Shown piece after piece: positions 13,800 through 20,795 of a DNA stretch of 25,840 bases; position 1 is the first letter of the stretch; each line of letters starts with the position of its first letter. The translations under genes were made by a program, and so were the position numbers. Below the pieces are notes generated by a model. That model was not told the DNA's origin and searched no databases. It was given only the letters and a program-made list of their open reading frames with translations. Origin of the DNA: JAGOTP01 sp964415465 (GTDB lineage: Bacteria > Patescibacteriota > Patescibacteriia > 2-12-FULL-60-25); contig CAYQAL010000012.1 of assembly GCA_964415465.1 (NCBI GenBank), forward strand, positions 1 to 25,840, in the 5' to 3' direction.

Positions 13800-14221
13800 T
13801 GGTGGAGATGGGGGGTATCGCACCCCCGTCCGAACTCGTTCTTGCAGACATTCGTCCACAAGCTTGGTTTGCCGATCTGCGTCAGGCGACGCGGTCAATC
13901 GTGAGAAAAGAGGCAAACATCTGTCTCACGATTCAAGTGTCTTAGATGTCGAACGCGTTAGACACGAGCGCGTTCTAAGTTCTCAGAAGTGACAGCGAGG
14001 CTCTTCACGGAGAACGCGTGACGAGGCGCCGGCTCATCCCTACGCGCTTAGGCGAGGGAAGGAGCGAAAGCTGGAGCCGTTACCAAGGAGGCAACGAACT
14101 GACGAGCTTTCGTGACAATGCTGTTGGCAGTTGTCGGTTGTACCCAAGGATTTACGAGCGTTGGGTACCCGCTCGGCCTGCTGACTGGAAGAAGCGAATT
14201 CGTCGAAGCTTGGTCATCCCC
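13800..14221 (-). ncRNA. ssrA: tmRNA (ssrA), 422 nt, one-piece
   Basis: The 5' end GGGGATG pairs with CATCTCC at the 3' end, followed by discriminator A and an encoded CCA (13800-13802). The 5' part has the characteristic CTTCGACGAA segment and the 3' part a T-arm GGGGG/CCCCC. The T-loop is TGCGATA instead of TTCRANN, so position 55 is G. The tag frame is inferred to start at GCC (14126-14128) and stop at TAA (14048-14050), giving 26 residues beginning ANSIV and ending in FAPSLA. The stop codon lies in the loop of a TCCCT/AGGGA stem, as expected for helix 5. The gene starts 12 bases after smpB on the same strand, so the two rescue partners are probably co-transcribed. Confidence 0.9.
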
Positions 14222-14233
14222 ATGGAATGGGGA

Positions 14234-14683
14234 TTATTCGTCTTCGCCACGCAGGACGCGGCGAGCCGAACGGTCCAAATCACGCGCTTTTAGCGTTTCC
14301 CGCTTATCGTAGGCTTTTTTCCCACGACAGAGGCCAAAGGAAAGCTTCACGCGATGGCCACGAGGATACAGAGAAAAAGGGACAAGTGTCAAGCCTTTTT
14401 CCTGTATTTTCCCCGCTAAATGAGCGATTTCTTGACGCTTCAACAGGATCTTTCGTGTAGCGACTGGGTCGTAGCCTTCGAGCACGCCGGCCTTAGAATA
14501 GGGGCCGATATGGCAGCCCAAGAGCCAAACTTCCCCCGCACGGATCACTAAATAGGCTCCTTGGAGCTTGGCATTGCCCTCACGGATACTTTTGGTTTCT
14601 TGGCCAGATAGCACAATTCCGCCCTCAAAGGTCTCGAGTGCGGCGTAGTCGTGTCTGGCTTTTTTATTCTCCGCGAACACCAT
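14234..14683 (-). CDS. smpB: SsrA-binding protein SmpB
   Basis: SmpB binds the tRNA-like domain of tmRNA, replaces the missing anticodon arm and delivers it to stalled ribosomes. The 149-residue protein matches the family throughout: NKKARHDYAALETFEGGIVLSGQETKSIREG (residues 6-36), GCHIGPYSKAG (56-66), RKILLKRQEI (77-86), GLTLVPFSLY (98-107), KLSFGLCRGKKAYDKRE (113-129) and a basic C-terminal tail. The usual 'NHDPxRxRKLLLHKxEI' appears as YDPVATRKILLKRQEI. A possible -10 TACCAT (14691-14696) lies seven bases upstream of the ATG, overlapping the -10 of the divergent gene. tmRNA follows 12 bases downstream. Confidence 0.97.
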   Translation of the reverse strand: MVFAENKKARHDYAALETFEGGIVLSGQETKSIREGNAKLQGAYLVIRAGEVWLLGCHIGPYSKAGVLEGYDPVATRKILLKRQEIAHLAGKIQEKGLTLVPFSLYPRGHRVKLSFGLCRGKKAYDKRETLKARDLDRSARRVLRGEDE

Positions 14684-14691
14684 GGCGCCTA

Positions 14692-14700
14692 TGGTACACT
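14692..14700 (+). promoter_or_regulatory. Extended -10 promoter of the PerM-like gene, leaderless spacing
   Basis: TGG-TACACT ends six bases before the ATG at 14707. It overlaps a minus-strand -10 candidate for smpB, so the two transcription units share a very compact divergent promoter. Confidence 0.5.
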
Positions 14701-14706
14701 AGCCGC

Positions 14707-15765
14707 ATGTCAAAACAATCTCCACGCCTTATTTCCATCACAACGGGGACGATTCTCCGCACGATCGGAATTTTGCTAGCGCTTGGAGTTGTGTGGGTTA
14801 TTAAGGATGTTATTTCGCTTTTCTTTGTCTCTTTGCTCCTGGCAGGGGTGATGTATCCGTTCGTTCGTTGGATGGCGGCTCATCGGGTGCCAAAGGGGCT
14901 CTCGGTCTTCATCTTTTACTTCTTGTTGTTGGGATTCTTAACGGTATCGTTCGTTCTCCTTATTCCTGCGGTGGCACGGGAACTGGGGATGTTGGCGGGG
15001 ACGTACTCGCAGTCTTTTGATTGGCTTGTGGGGTTGCGAGAAGGAATTCAGGGTATTTCTGATAAATACCCTTTTGTTCACAATTTACAGGCGAGTCTGG
15101 GTAGTTTGCAGGAATACTTTGGGCAAAGTGTGCAGGGCGTTCTGGGCTATCTCACGACCTTGTTTGGCGGGTTAGCGGGGCTTGTTGTGGTGCTCGTCCT
15201 GGCGTTTTACTTAATCGTCGAAGAGTCGGCGGTGAAAAACTTGTTCCGTAACCTCATCCCAAATGAGTATCAGGAGATGGCATCTGATATTATTTGGCAG
15301 GTGATCAATCGCTTGGGTGATTGGTTACGTGGGCAGTTGGTGCTGGGACTTGTGATCGGCGGACTTTACTTCGTCGCGTTTGCGATCATTGGCGTGCCGT
15401 ATCCGATTTTGCTTGCACTTTTTGGTGGGTTGCTGGAGTTTATTCCGTACGTTGGTCCGTTCATCGCAGCCGTTCCGGCTCTTATCTTGGCGGCTTCCGT
15501 TTCGCCGCTTATTCTCGTGATTACGCTGATTGCGATCGTCGTTATCCAGCAGCTCGAGAATCACCTCATTGTGCCTAAGATTACGCAACGCTCAGTTGGA
15601 CTGAATCCGATTATCAGTATTTTGGCAGTGATGATCGGTGGGCAAACGTTTGGAGTTGTGGGCGCCTTGTTCGCCATTCCGGTTGCGACCGCTGCTTCGG
15701 TTGTCATCTTTGAGTTTTTGCGTCGTCGACAACTCGTCTCTCTTGAATCAGATTCTCGTACTTAA
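14707..15765 (+). CDS. PerM / AI-2E transporter family membrane protein
   Basis: The 352-residue protein has the family topology. Two helices lie near the N-terminus (about 14-40 and 55-75), a soluble loop follows (about 85-140), and a C-terminal group of helices contains the signature motifs LLALFGGLLEFIPYVGPFIAAVPA (about 232-255) and LENHLIVPKITQRSVGLNPIISI (about 282-305). The family includes AI-2 exporter TqsA, sporulation protein YtvI and Na+/H+ antiporter-like members, so the transported solute is not known. ATG 14707 is favoured because of the -10 box six bases upstream; the longer frame to 14638 would overlap smpB. Five bases separate its stop from the next gene, so it heads an operon of membrane proteins. 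Confidence 0.88.
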   Translation: MSKQSPRLISITTGTILRTIGILLALGVVWVIKDVISLFFVSLLLAGVMYPFVRWMAAHRVPKGLSVFIFYFLLLGFLTVSFVLLIPAVARELGMLAGTYSQSFDWLVGLREGIQGISDKYPFVHNLQASLGSLQEYFGQSVQGVLGYLTTLFGGLAGLVVVLVLAFYLIVEESAVKNLFRNLIPNEYQEMASDIIWQVINRLGDWLRGQLVLGLVIGGLYFVAFAIIGVPYPILLALFGGLLEFIPYVGPFIAAVPALILAASVSPLILVITLIAIVVIQQLENHLIVPKITQRSVGLNPIISILAVMIGGQTFGVVGALFAIPVATAASVVIFEFLRRRQLVSLESDSRT

Positions 15766-15770
15766 GACCT

Positions 15771-16226
15771 ATGCCTTCTTTGTCCCTTTTTCGTCAGCGA
15801 TTCGGTTTGTTCATGGTTGGATTGGTATTGATCGTGTGTCTTGTTCTCCTTGTCCGTCAGAAGTTCTTTGTTGGAGGAGGGGAGCGTCCACTTACGCCGG
15901 TTGAACCTGTAGGAACAATTCCTCTCACACCGATTGACCCAGTTGAGCTCCAAGCAGAATGGCGCACTGCGATTAATTCGGTCTTAGCTGACTACGATCG
16001 AACAGGTGACGCGCGTAGCGCCAAAGAGCGGTTGCTGACAATTCGTGTTCCAGCATCTGGTCGTGACACGCACTTGGCGCTGTATCTTGCATTCAACGCG
16101 CTAAGTGAAAGTCGCCCAGAAGGGCGAGCGAAGCTAACGGAAGCGCGCACCGTATTCCAAGCTCAGACCGCAACTATTCCTGCGAGTCCTGTAACCACGT
16201 CTTCCACGACTTCGACCGCTCGCTAA
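15771..16226 (+). CDS. Single-pass membrane protein with an outside domain, unknown function
   Basis: The 151-residue protein has one hydrophobic helix (about residues 10-27) after a short basic start, then a Pro/Thr-rich linker with a repeated motif (LTPVEPVG and LTPIDPVE at about 37-56), a helical region (about 58-125) and a Thr/Ser-rich end. It is not recognised. The ATG lies five bases after the upstream stop, and the next gene starts five bases after its own stop, so the three genes 14707-16996 form one tight operon. The helical domain with ARSAKERLLTIRVPASGRDTHLALYLAFNAL suggests a small TPR-like or all-helical module, but this is uncertain. Confidence 0.7.
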   Translation: MPSLSLFRQRFGLFMVGLVLIVCLVLLVRQKFFVGGGERPLTPVEPVGTIPLTPIDPVELQAEWRTAINSVLADYDRTGDARSAKERLLTIRVPASGRDTHLALYLAFNALSESRPEGRAKLTEARTVFQAQTATIPASPVTTSSTTSTAR

Positions 16227-16231
16227 CTTCT

Positions 16232-16996
16232 ATGTACTTCCTGCTCTTACGTCTTCTACCTTGGATCTCCGGGGTTGTGATGGCGTTTGCGCTGTGGGTT
16301 CAGTGGCGAGAACCGTTGCTCTATCCAATGCCGCTCCTGGGAGGTCTCACAGTGTTTCTTGTGTCAGCAACTCTACTTCTTTGGAAGCGTGTGTCGATTG
16401 CTGGATTCTTTGAGCGTGTTGTTCCACCTTTCGCCCTACTATTCGCGATCGGCGTCGGATTTCTCATGATAGAAGATCCACTGCAGCGCTTGTTCTTTTC
16501 GTGTGTCGCTGTGTTAGCGGTTACGATCTCGCTTGAGATGATCTTCTATTTCCTATTCAACTCGAAGCATTATCCAGTGAATGCGCTTTCACACATGGCG
16601 CTCGCAAGTGTGCCACTCACAGCCTACGCGCTCACGGCTGGTTTGGCCGGGCTTACAGTCTTCGTACATCTCCCGCGTTGGATTCCATTCCTGTTGCTCG
16701 GTCTCTATGGACTCGCTGCCTATTGGACGACAGAGCATCCGGTTGCAGACAGGGCGAATCGCCGACGTTGGCGGGTGATCGGGGTTGTGATTGGGTTGCA
16801 GGTGGCGCTATTTGGGCTCCTCCTTCCGTTGGAAGTCTGGACCCAAGGGTTAGTAGCAGCGCTCTTGTTTGCGGCTCCGCTCCGCATTCGCCGATACGCC
16901 TTCCCACCAGCTCCGTCAGCGAGGACGGCGATGTTTGAAGCGGTGTGTGTGGTGATCTTTTTTAGCGCCGTCCTACTGACAGCTCGCTGGGCCTAG
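16232..16996 (+). CDS. Polytopic membrane protein of unknown function
   Basis: The 254-residue protein is almost entirely hydrophobic, with about seven to eight membrane helices (starting near residues 8, 30, 62, 83, 110, 145, 178 and 232). Charged residues cluster in short loops, for example DRANRRRWR near 170-180. No motif known to me identifies a family. The ATG follows ACTTCT with no SD, five bases after the upstream stop, in an operon with the PerM-like carrier. The short gap (19 bases) to the next gene contains a -10 box, so that gene may be transcribed separately. Confidence 0.75.
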   Translation: MYFLLLRLLPWISGVVMAFALWVQWREPLLYPMPLLGGLTVFLVSATLLLWKRVSIAGFFERVVPPFALLFAIGVGFLMIEDPLQRLFFSCVAVLAVTISLEMIFYFLFNSKHYPVNALSHMALASVPLTAYALTAGLAGLTVFVHLPRWIPFLLLGLYGLAAYWTTEHPVADRANRRRWRVIGVVIGLQVALFGLLLPLEVWTQGLVAALLFAAPLRIRRYAFPPAPSARTAMFEAVCVVIFFSAVLLTARWA

Positions 16997-16998
16997 GC

Positions 16999-17004
16999 TA
17001 CACT
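16999..17004 (+). promoter_or_regulatory. -10 box before the HtrA-like gene
   Basis: TACACT lies 11 bases before the ATG at 17016, directly after the stop of the preceding gene. No good -35 is seen. It would give a leader of about five bases. Confidence 0.4.
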
Positions 17005-17015
17005 CTGTCTATTGT

Positions 17016-18182
17016 ATGCCTGCCTCTTCTTCAAAAGACAAAGATACGTTTGTTGTACGCCACATCGGATTTTGGCTTGTTTCCATTCTCGTCGGCTGTC
17101 TAGCGGGAGGTATTTCTGGATACGTTGCGGCCAAGAGTGTTGCTGGGGGACTGGATTCGCGCCTGTCTCAGCTTTGGTCTCGGGTGACGACGCCTGTCAC
17201 ACCCACGACGAGTACGCAGTCAAACACGGAGATTCTTCCGCTCGAAGCAGCTCGCCGCCCCGTGTACCCAGCCGTTTTTGCAAATCGTGTGACTTCACCG
17301 CTTGTTCCTGTTATTCGTAAGACCGGGCTTAAGCTTGCTGATCCGATGATTCTTCCCGCGGATCGGATTCAGGGATACGGTGTCAGTCTCACGTCTGATG
17401 GCTGGATTGTGCTTCCCTCAGCAGCGGTAGGTACGACGGCGGTGGCGGATGTAGGCGTCGTTTGGCAATCACGCGTCTATCCCGTAACGCAGCTTGTACG
17501 TGACAGGTCGACGAATCTCACGTTCCTGAAAATCGCTGCAACGAGCCTGCCGGTCACGAACTTCGTCTCTCCCCTCGACGTTGTTCCTGGATTGGGGGTG
17601 TGGACCGAAATCGAGCCTCGCCATTTCCGTCCTGAGACGATTGTCGCTACCGACGCGCGCGCAACGCGTGACGCAACGCTTAGTGAGCGTGTGAACCGCC
17701 GATTCTTGCTATCGTCCGCTGATCGCGTTATTCGTCCGGGTGTCGCTGTCTGGGGAAGTAATGGGGGATTGATTGGACTGGTTGTTTCTACCGATGCGAC
17801 AGGCGCATCAGTTGTTCCAACAACCGCGATCTCTTCCGCTCTGTCGCAGGTTCTCGCGGCCCGCCCTATCCAGCGGTCTGCCCTTGGGCTCCGCGTTCAA
17901 GATGTGTCTTCCCTTGTCTACGAAGGAACGAAAACCGATTGGCCAAGCCAAGGTATTCTTGTCCGCCAAGTTCTTTCCACGAGTACAGCTACCTTCCTGC
18001 AAGAAGGGGATATCATCGAACGCATCGATCGCGATGCCTTTGATGGCATCGTTGATCTTGGCGAGCGTCTCTTAGAGTATCGTCCTGGCACAACGGTCAC
18101 ACTTCAAGGGACACGTAAGGGCAAGTCCTTCCAAGTCGATCTTCCACTTCAGGCAACAACAACAGGCGAGATTGTGAAGTAG
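17016..18182 (+). CDS. Membrane-anchored HtrA/DegP-like pseudoprotease with PDZ domain
   Basis: The 388-residue protein has one N-terminal membrane helix (about 17-38), a Thr/Ser/Pro-rich linker (about 58-75), a trypsin-like domain of the S1C (HtrA/DegP) type (about 100-275) and a C-terminal PDZ domain (about 288-380, LGLRVQDVSS...GILVRQVL...LQEGDIIERID). The fold is recognisable, but each catalytic residue is replaced. The usual 'DGYILTNNHVV' is DGWIVLPSAAV with Ala136 at the His position. The Asp of 'DLAVLKI' is Asn167 in NLTFLKI. 'GNSGGPL' is GSNGGLI with Asn249 at the Ser. It is therefore probably an inactive scaffold or sensor at the outer face of the membrane. It precedes the Wzz-like gene by 19 bases. 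Confidence 0.8.
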   Translation: MPASSSKDKDTFVVRHIGFWLVSILVGCLAGGISGYVAAKSVAGGLDSRLSQLWSRVTTPVTPTTSTQSNTEILPLEAARRPVYPAVFANRVTSPLVPVIRKTGLKLADPMILPADRIQGYGVSLTSDGWIVLPSAAVGTTAVADVGVVWQSRVYPVTQLVRDRSTNLTFLKIAATSLPVTNFVSPLDVVPGLGVWTEIEPRHFRPETIVATDARATRDATLSERVNRRFLLSSADRVIRPGVAVWGSNGGLIGLVVSTDATGASVVPTTAISSALSQVLAARPIQRSALGLRVQDVSSLVYEGTKTDWPSQGILVRQVLSTSTATFLQEGDIIERIDRDAFDGIVDLGERLLEYRPGTTVTLQGTRKGKSFQVDLPLQATTTGEIVK

Positions 18183-18183
18183 G

Positions 18184-18192
18184 TGGTATACT
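18184..18192 (+). promoter_or_regulatory. Extended -10 promoter of the Wzz-like gene
   Basis: TGG-TATACT overlaps the end of the preceding gene's stop region and ends nine bases before the ATG at 18202, predicting a leader of about three bases. Confidence 0.5.
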
Positions 18193-18201
18193 CACCCTCG
18201 T

Positions 18202-18822
18202 ATGCCTTCCGTACTTTCTGTTCAGCACTTCACGCGTGCGTGGCGCACGTTAGTGCTCACGACGCTTCTCGGCACGGTGCTGGCGTTAGCACTGTCCTTT
18301 TTACAGCCGCTGCAATATTCCTCAACGGTTCGTTTGTTGATTACGCAAACGAATACCGCCGCTGTTGACCCATACAGCGCGCTCAAGTTTACCGAGCGCA
18401 TCGCGGGCAGTTTGTCTGAGCTTTTATACTCTTCGACTTTTGCAAATAATATATTAAATAGTGCCAAAGATCTCGATCAAACGTATTTTCCGTTGGACGA
18501 ATATAGCAAGCGCAAGCTCTGGCAGAAAACAGTGGAAACAACCGTTTCTCCGGGAACGGGGATTCTGATGGTAAGCGCGTATCATCCACGTCGCGACCAG
18601 GCGAAGGTGATCGTTGAGTCGGCTTCACGTGAATTAGCTCTCCAAGCGCCGAACTACTTTGGAAATAACGTGCGTGTGCAGATCATCGACGCTCCGTTAG
18701 CCTCGCGTTGGTACTCCAGACCAAACATTCCGAAGAATGGATTGCTTGGATTTGGGATCGGATTATGTATCGGAGTGGCCTGGCTTTTGACCGGGAATCG
18801 CCGTTTGTCCAGTGGTTCTTAA
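18202..18822 (+). CDS. Wzz-like polysaccharide chain-length/co-polymerase protein
   Basis: The 206-residue protein has two membrane helices (about residues 18-36 and 180-196) around a soluble, mostly helical domain, as in Wzz/CpsC polysaccharide co-polymerases. The family's Pro-rich signature before TM2 is present: APLASRWYSRPNIPKN (about 164-179). The N-terminal YSSTVRLLITQ segment fits the Wzz beta strand. No cytoplasmic BY-kinase domain is attached and none is encoded nearby. It probably controls export or length of a surface polysaccharide. It is the last core gene before the GC-rich block; the 97 bases after its stop are AT-rich and show no convincing terminator. Confidence 0.8.
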   Translation: MPSVLSVQHFTRAWRTLVLTTLLGTVLALALSFLQPLQYSSTVRLLITQTNTAAVDPYSALKFTERIAGSLSELLYSSTFANNILNSAKDLDQTYFPLDEYSKRKLWQKTVETTVSPGTGILMVSAYHPRRDQAKVIVESASRELALQAPNYFGNNVRVQIIDAPLASRWYSRPNIPKNGLLGFGIGLCIGVAWLLTGNRRLSSGS

Positions 18823-18919
18823 CAGATTTTTCAACGCAAAAAAGCCGAATTTTCCCTTAGTTTAGGGCAAAATCTCCAAATACAGCCGAAAACTGCTTAG
18901 TATAGATGTACAAGGTTCC

Positions 18920-18948
18920 TTGACAGGTTTTTTGTATTATGTTATAGT
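18920..18948 (+). promoter_or_regulatory. Strong promoter of the GC-rich block, TTGACA-N17-TATAGT
   Basis: A near-consensus promoter (-35 at 18920-18925, -10 at 18943-18948) in AT-rich DNA. The composition rises right after the predicted start (about 18955). It fires towards the secreted-protein gene 293 bases away. Confidence 0.75.
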
Positions 18949-19247
18949 AACCCGTCAAGTTGAGACAGTTACAACACACGCAGGTTCCTCCGACGCTCAG
19001 GTCGTCCCACTGTCGAGAGCATGGTAGACAGCTTCCTCCTCTGTTTACTACGCGCTCCGGTGAGACGGCCCGAACGCCGGCAGATACGATAAGTCATCGC
19101 CAGCGTCTCGAGCTCTTTCGACAAGTTCACTTCCTCGTGGCCACAAGCCACAAAGAGAGAATGAGTTGAGAGGGCTCGGTTTCGTGTCTGCCGCAATCGC
19201 AGTCGCCTCCGAGTCGTCAACGTCCGTCACCATTCAGGAGCATCGTC
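18949..19247 (+). other. Long (about 290 nt) leader of the secreted-protein gene
   Basis: No convincing coding frame is present. Short inverted repeats occur: CTGTC (19010-19014)/GACAG (19027-19031) and GTGGC (19137-19141)/GCCAC (19147-19151). The latter is extended by CTCTTT (19113-19118)/AAAGAG (19152-19157). The region ends with AGGAG (19236-19240) seven bases before the ATG. Such a leader is very long compared with the leaderless core genes. The AT-rich part 18823-18919 holds no gene. Confidence 0.5.
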
Positions 19248-20315
19248 ATGAAGATCCGTCCCCGTCAGATCGCCTCCACCTCGGCCTTCGCGTTCGTGCT
19301 CGCGCTCAGCGGTTCCGCCTTCGCGCAGCAGGTGCAGTGCACGCCGCCCGCGTCGCTCTGCAACAACATGGCCGGCCGCCCGCTCTACGGCGAGGCTGCC
19401 GGCGGGGCCACGTGCCCCCCGGGGACCCAGATCCCGATCTCGGTCTGCGACGAGCGCCTCCCGCGCCTCGGCTTCCAGCAGGCGGGGACCTCCGACATCC
19501 GCCCCGGCCAGCAGTGGACCGTCCGCGCCCTCCCCGGCCCGACGGTGCAGCGCACCACGGTGTACCGCCTCCCCTCGAGCTACGGCGCCCTGCAGCAGCA
19601 GGTCACCCTCGACGGGCAGAACATCGCGGCGCTCGACCACAACCAGCAGGTCTACGCCGCGAGGCAGGCCCTGGTCAACGCGGGCCAGGGCCAGCTCAAC
19701 CAGGTGCTGATCGCCAACGACCAGGAGCTCGCGCGCCGCAACGCCGCGACCAACGCGCGCGTCGACGGCTTCGACTTCCGGCTCCGCGACCTCGGCTCCG
19801 AGATGCGCTACCGGATCTTCACCACCTCGCGCGTGAGCGCGCAGGTCGGCGGGACCCGGGTCATCACCACCCCCGGCATCGGGTTCGGTTTCGTGAAGTG
19901 GGGTGAGCGCTCGAACTGGGGCATCGACTTCCAGGCCAGCGTCAGCGGCTACGCCGACCAGGCGCTCGTGCCGGGCGCCGCGCCCCTCATGAACCTGTCG
20001 AGCAGCATCGGCGCGGCGGTCGGGCGCGTCTGGCCGGTCCAGGTGACCTTCGGGCTGAGCCTCTCGCTCACGGGCCGCTTCGGCGACGCCGGGCAGGGTG
20101 AGGCCACCGGGCCCACCCAGGGCAGCGCCTGCGTGTTCGTCGGCATCCGCGGCGAGCACCCCTTCTTCCCGCGGGCCGAGCGGCCCAACGGCGCGGCCTT
20201 CTTCTGGCAGGTGCGCGGCGGCGGCGGCGCTGGGTTCGTGCAGACGATCCTGCAGCGGCCGCTCATCGGCGGCGCCACGGGCGAGCTCGACCTCGCCCTC
20301 GGCGTCACGCTCTGA
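19248..20315 (+). CDS. Secreted beta-rich protein of unknown function, GC-rich
   Basis: The 355-residue protein has a typical Sec signal peptide (residues 1-26, cleavage after AFA before QQ). A Cys-containing N-terminal part follows (Cys at about 30, 36, 53 and 64), then a possible helical stretch (about 125-165). The C-terminal half (about 185-355) has alternating hydrophobic/polar strands and Gly turns, ending GELDLALGVTL. The last part resembles outer-membrane beta-barrel proteins, although it ends in Leu instead of Phe. It is not recognised. Third codon positions are almost all G or C, far above the core genes, and an SD (AGGAG) is present. The style resembles high-GC Gram-negative bacteria such as Myxococcota. 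Transfer or an assembly chimera are both possible. Antisense frames (for example 19227-20360) are shadows of the GC bias. Confidence 0.75.
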   Translation: MKIRPRQIASTSAFAFVLALSGSAFAQQVQCTPPASLCNNMAGRPLYGEAAGGATCPPGTQIPISVCDERLPRLGFQQAGTSDIRPGQQWTVRALPGPTVQRTTVYRLPSSYGALQQQVTLDGQNIAALDHNQQVYAARQALVNAGQGQLNQVLIANDQELARRNAATNARVDGFDFRLRDLGSEMRYRIFTTSRVSAQVGGTRVITTPGIGFGFVKWGERSNWGIDFQASVSGYADQALVPGAAPLMNLSSSIGAAVGRVWPVQVTFGLSLSLTGRFGDAGQGEATGPTQGSACVFVGIRGEHPFFPRAERPNGAAFFWQVRGGGGAGFVQTILQRPLIGGATGELDLALGVTL

Positions 20316-20795
20316 TCGCCAACCCACGGTGCGGGTAGCGGTCTGAGTCAACCACAACAACTCTCTCTAGGAAGGAAGTGAATAAGAACTTTCGAACATT
20401 TGGCTAGAACAAGAGACTAGCCACTCGACGGGGTGCACACGCACCACACGCGACGACCTTAAGTGTCGCACCCCAGCTCGAATGAGTTCATCATCACAAG
20501 ATGGTGGCCTGATTCGAACCTTCCAAGTCGTCCCTTCGACAAGATGGAAGAAGGTTTTCCGCGGCCTCACAAGCCGCACCCACATAGCCCTAGGCTTCGG
20601 CTAAAGGCGGGCACATGGATGCCCAGAGAAGGATCGCCGCAAGGCATCCTAACGACATCAGCTTCACCGCTGATGAATCGTCAGACGATCGGTTCTTACC
20701 CATCATCTGATGGCCTCTTGCTTCGGCGATTGGCTGACTCTGGTCTCAGATCGTCTCCCATCCCCACGCCGGTTTCACCGGCAGGAGCGTCCACC
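20316..20795 (+). other. 480-nt structured spacer and leader of the lipoprotein gene
   Basis: No credible gene, but many inverted repeats occur in succession: TGGCTA (20401-20406)/TAGCCA (20418-20423), GGGGTG (20430-20435)/CACCCC (20469-20474), CTTCCA (20520-20525)/TGGAAG (20545-20550), GCGGC (20561-20565)/GCCGC (20573-20577), CATCAGC (20656-20662)/GCTGATG (20669-20675), ATCGTC (20677-20682)/GACGAT (20684-20689) and GCCGGT (20768-20773)/ACCGGC (20777-20782). The CTTCCA hairpin contains an inner GTCG/CGAC pairing and is followed shortly by TTTT. The last hairpin lies directly before the SD AGGAG (20783-20787). No promoter is obvious, so co-transcription from 18920 is likely. Confidence 0.5.

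Noticed and set aside
19227..20360. Long antisense open frame (377 codons) and a plus-strand frame at 19166-19906 over the secreted-protein gene
   Set aside because: They are shadow frames caused by extreme GC content. They lack signal peptide, SD and sensible composition (Arg/Pro/Ala/Gly/Asp-rich), while the 19248 frame has all of these.
20501..20580. tRNA-like elements on the minus strand (GGTTCGAATC at 20511-20520, CCA-like end, anticodon-like hairpin GCGGC-TTGTGAG-GCCGC)
   Set aside because: The T-stem does not pair, no acceptor stem can be formed and the spacing is wrong. On the plus strand the same region gives hairpins that fit the leader better.
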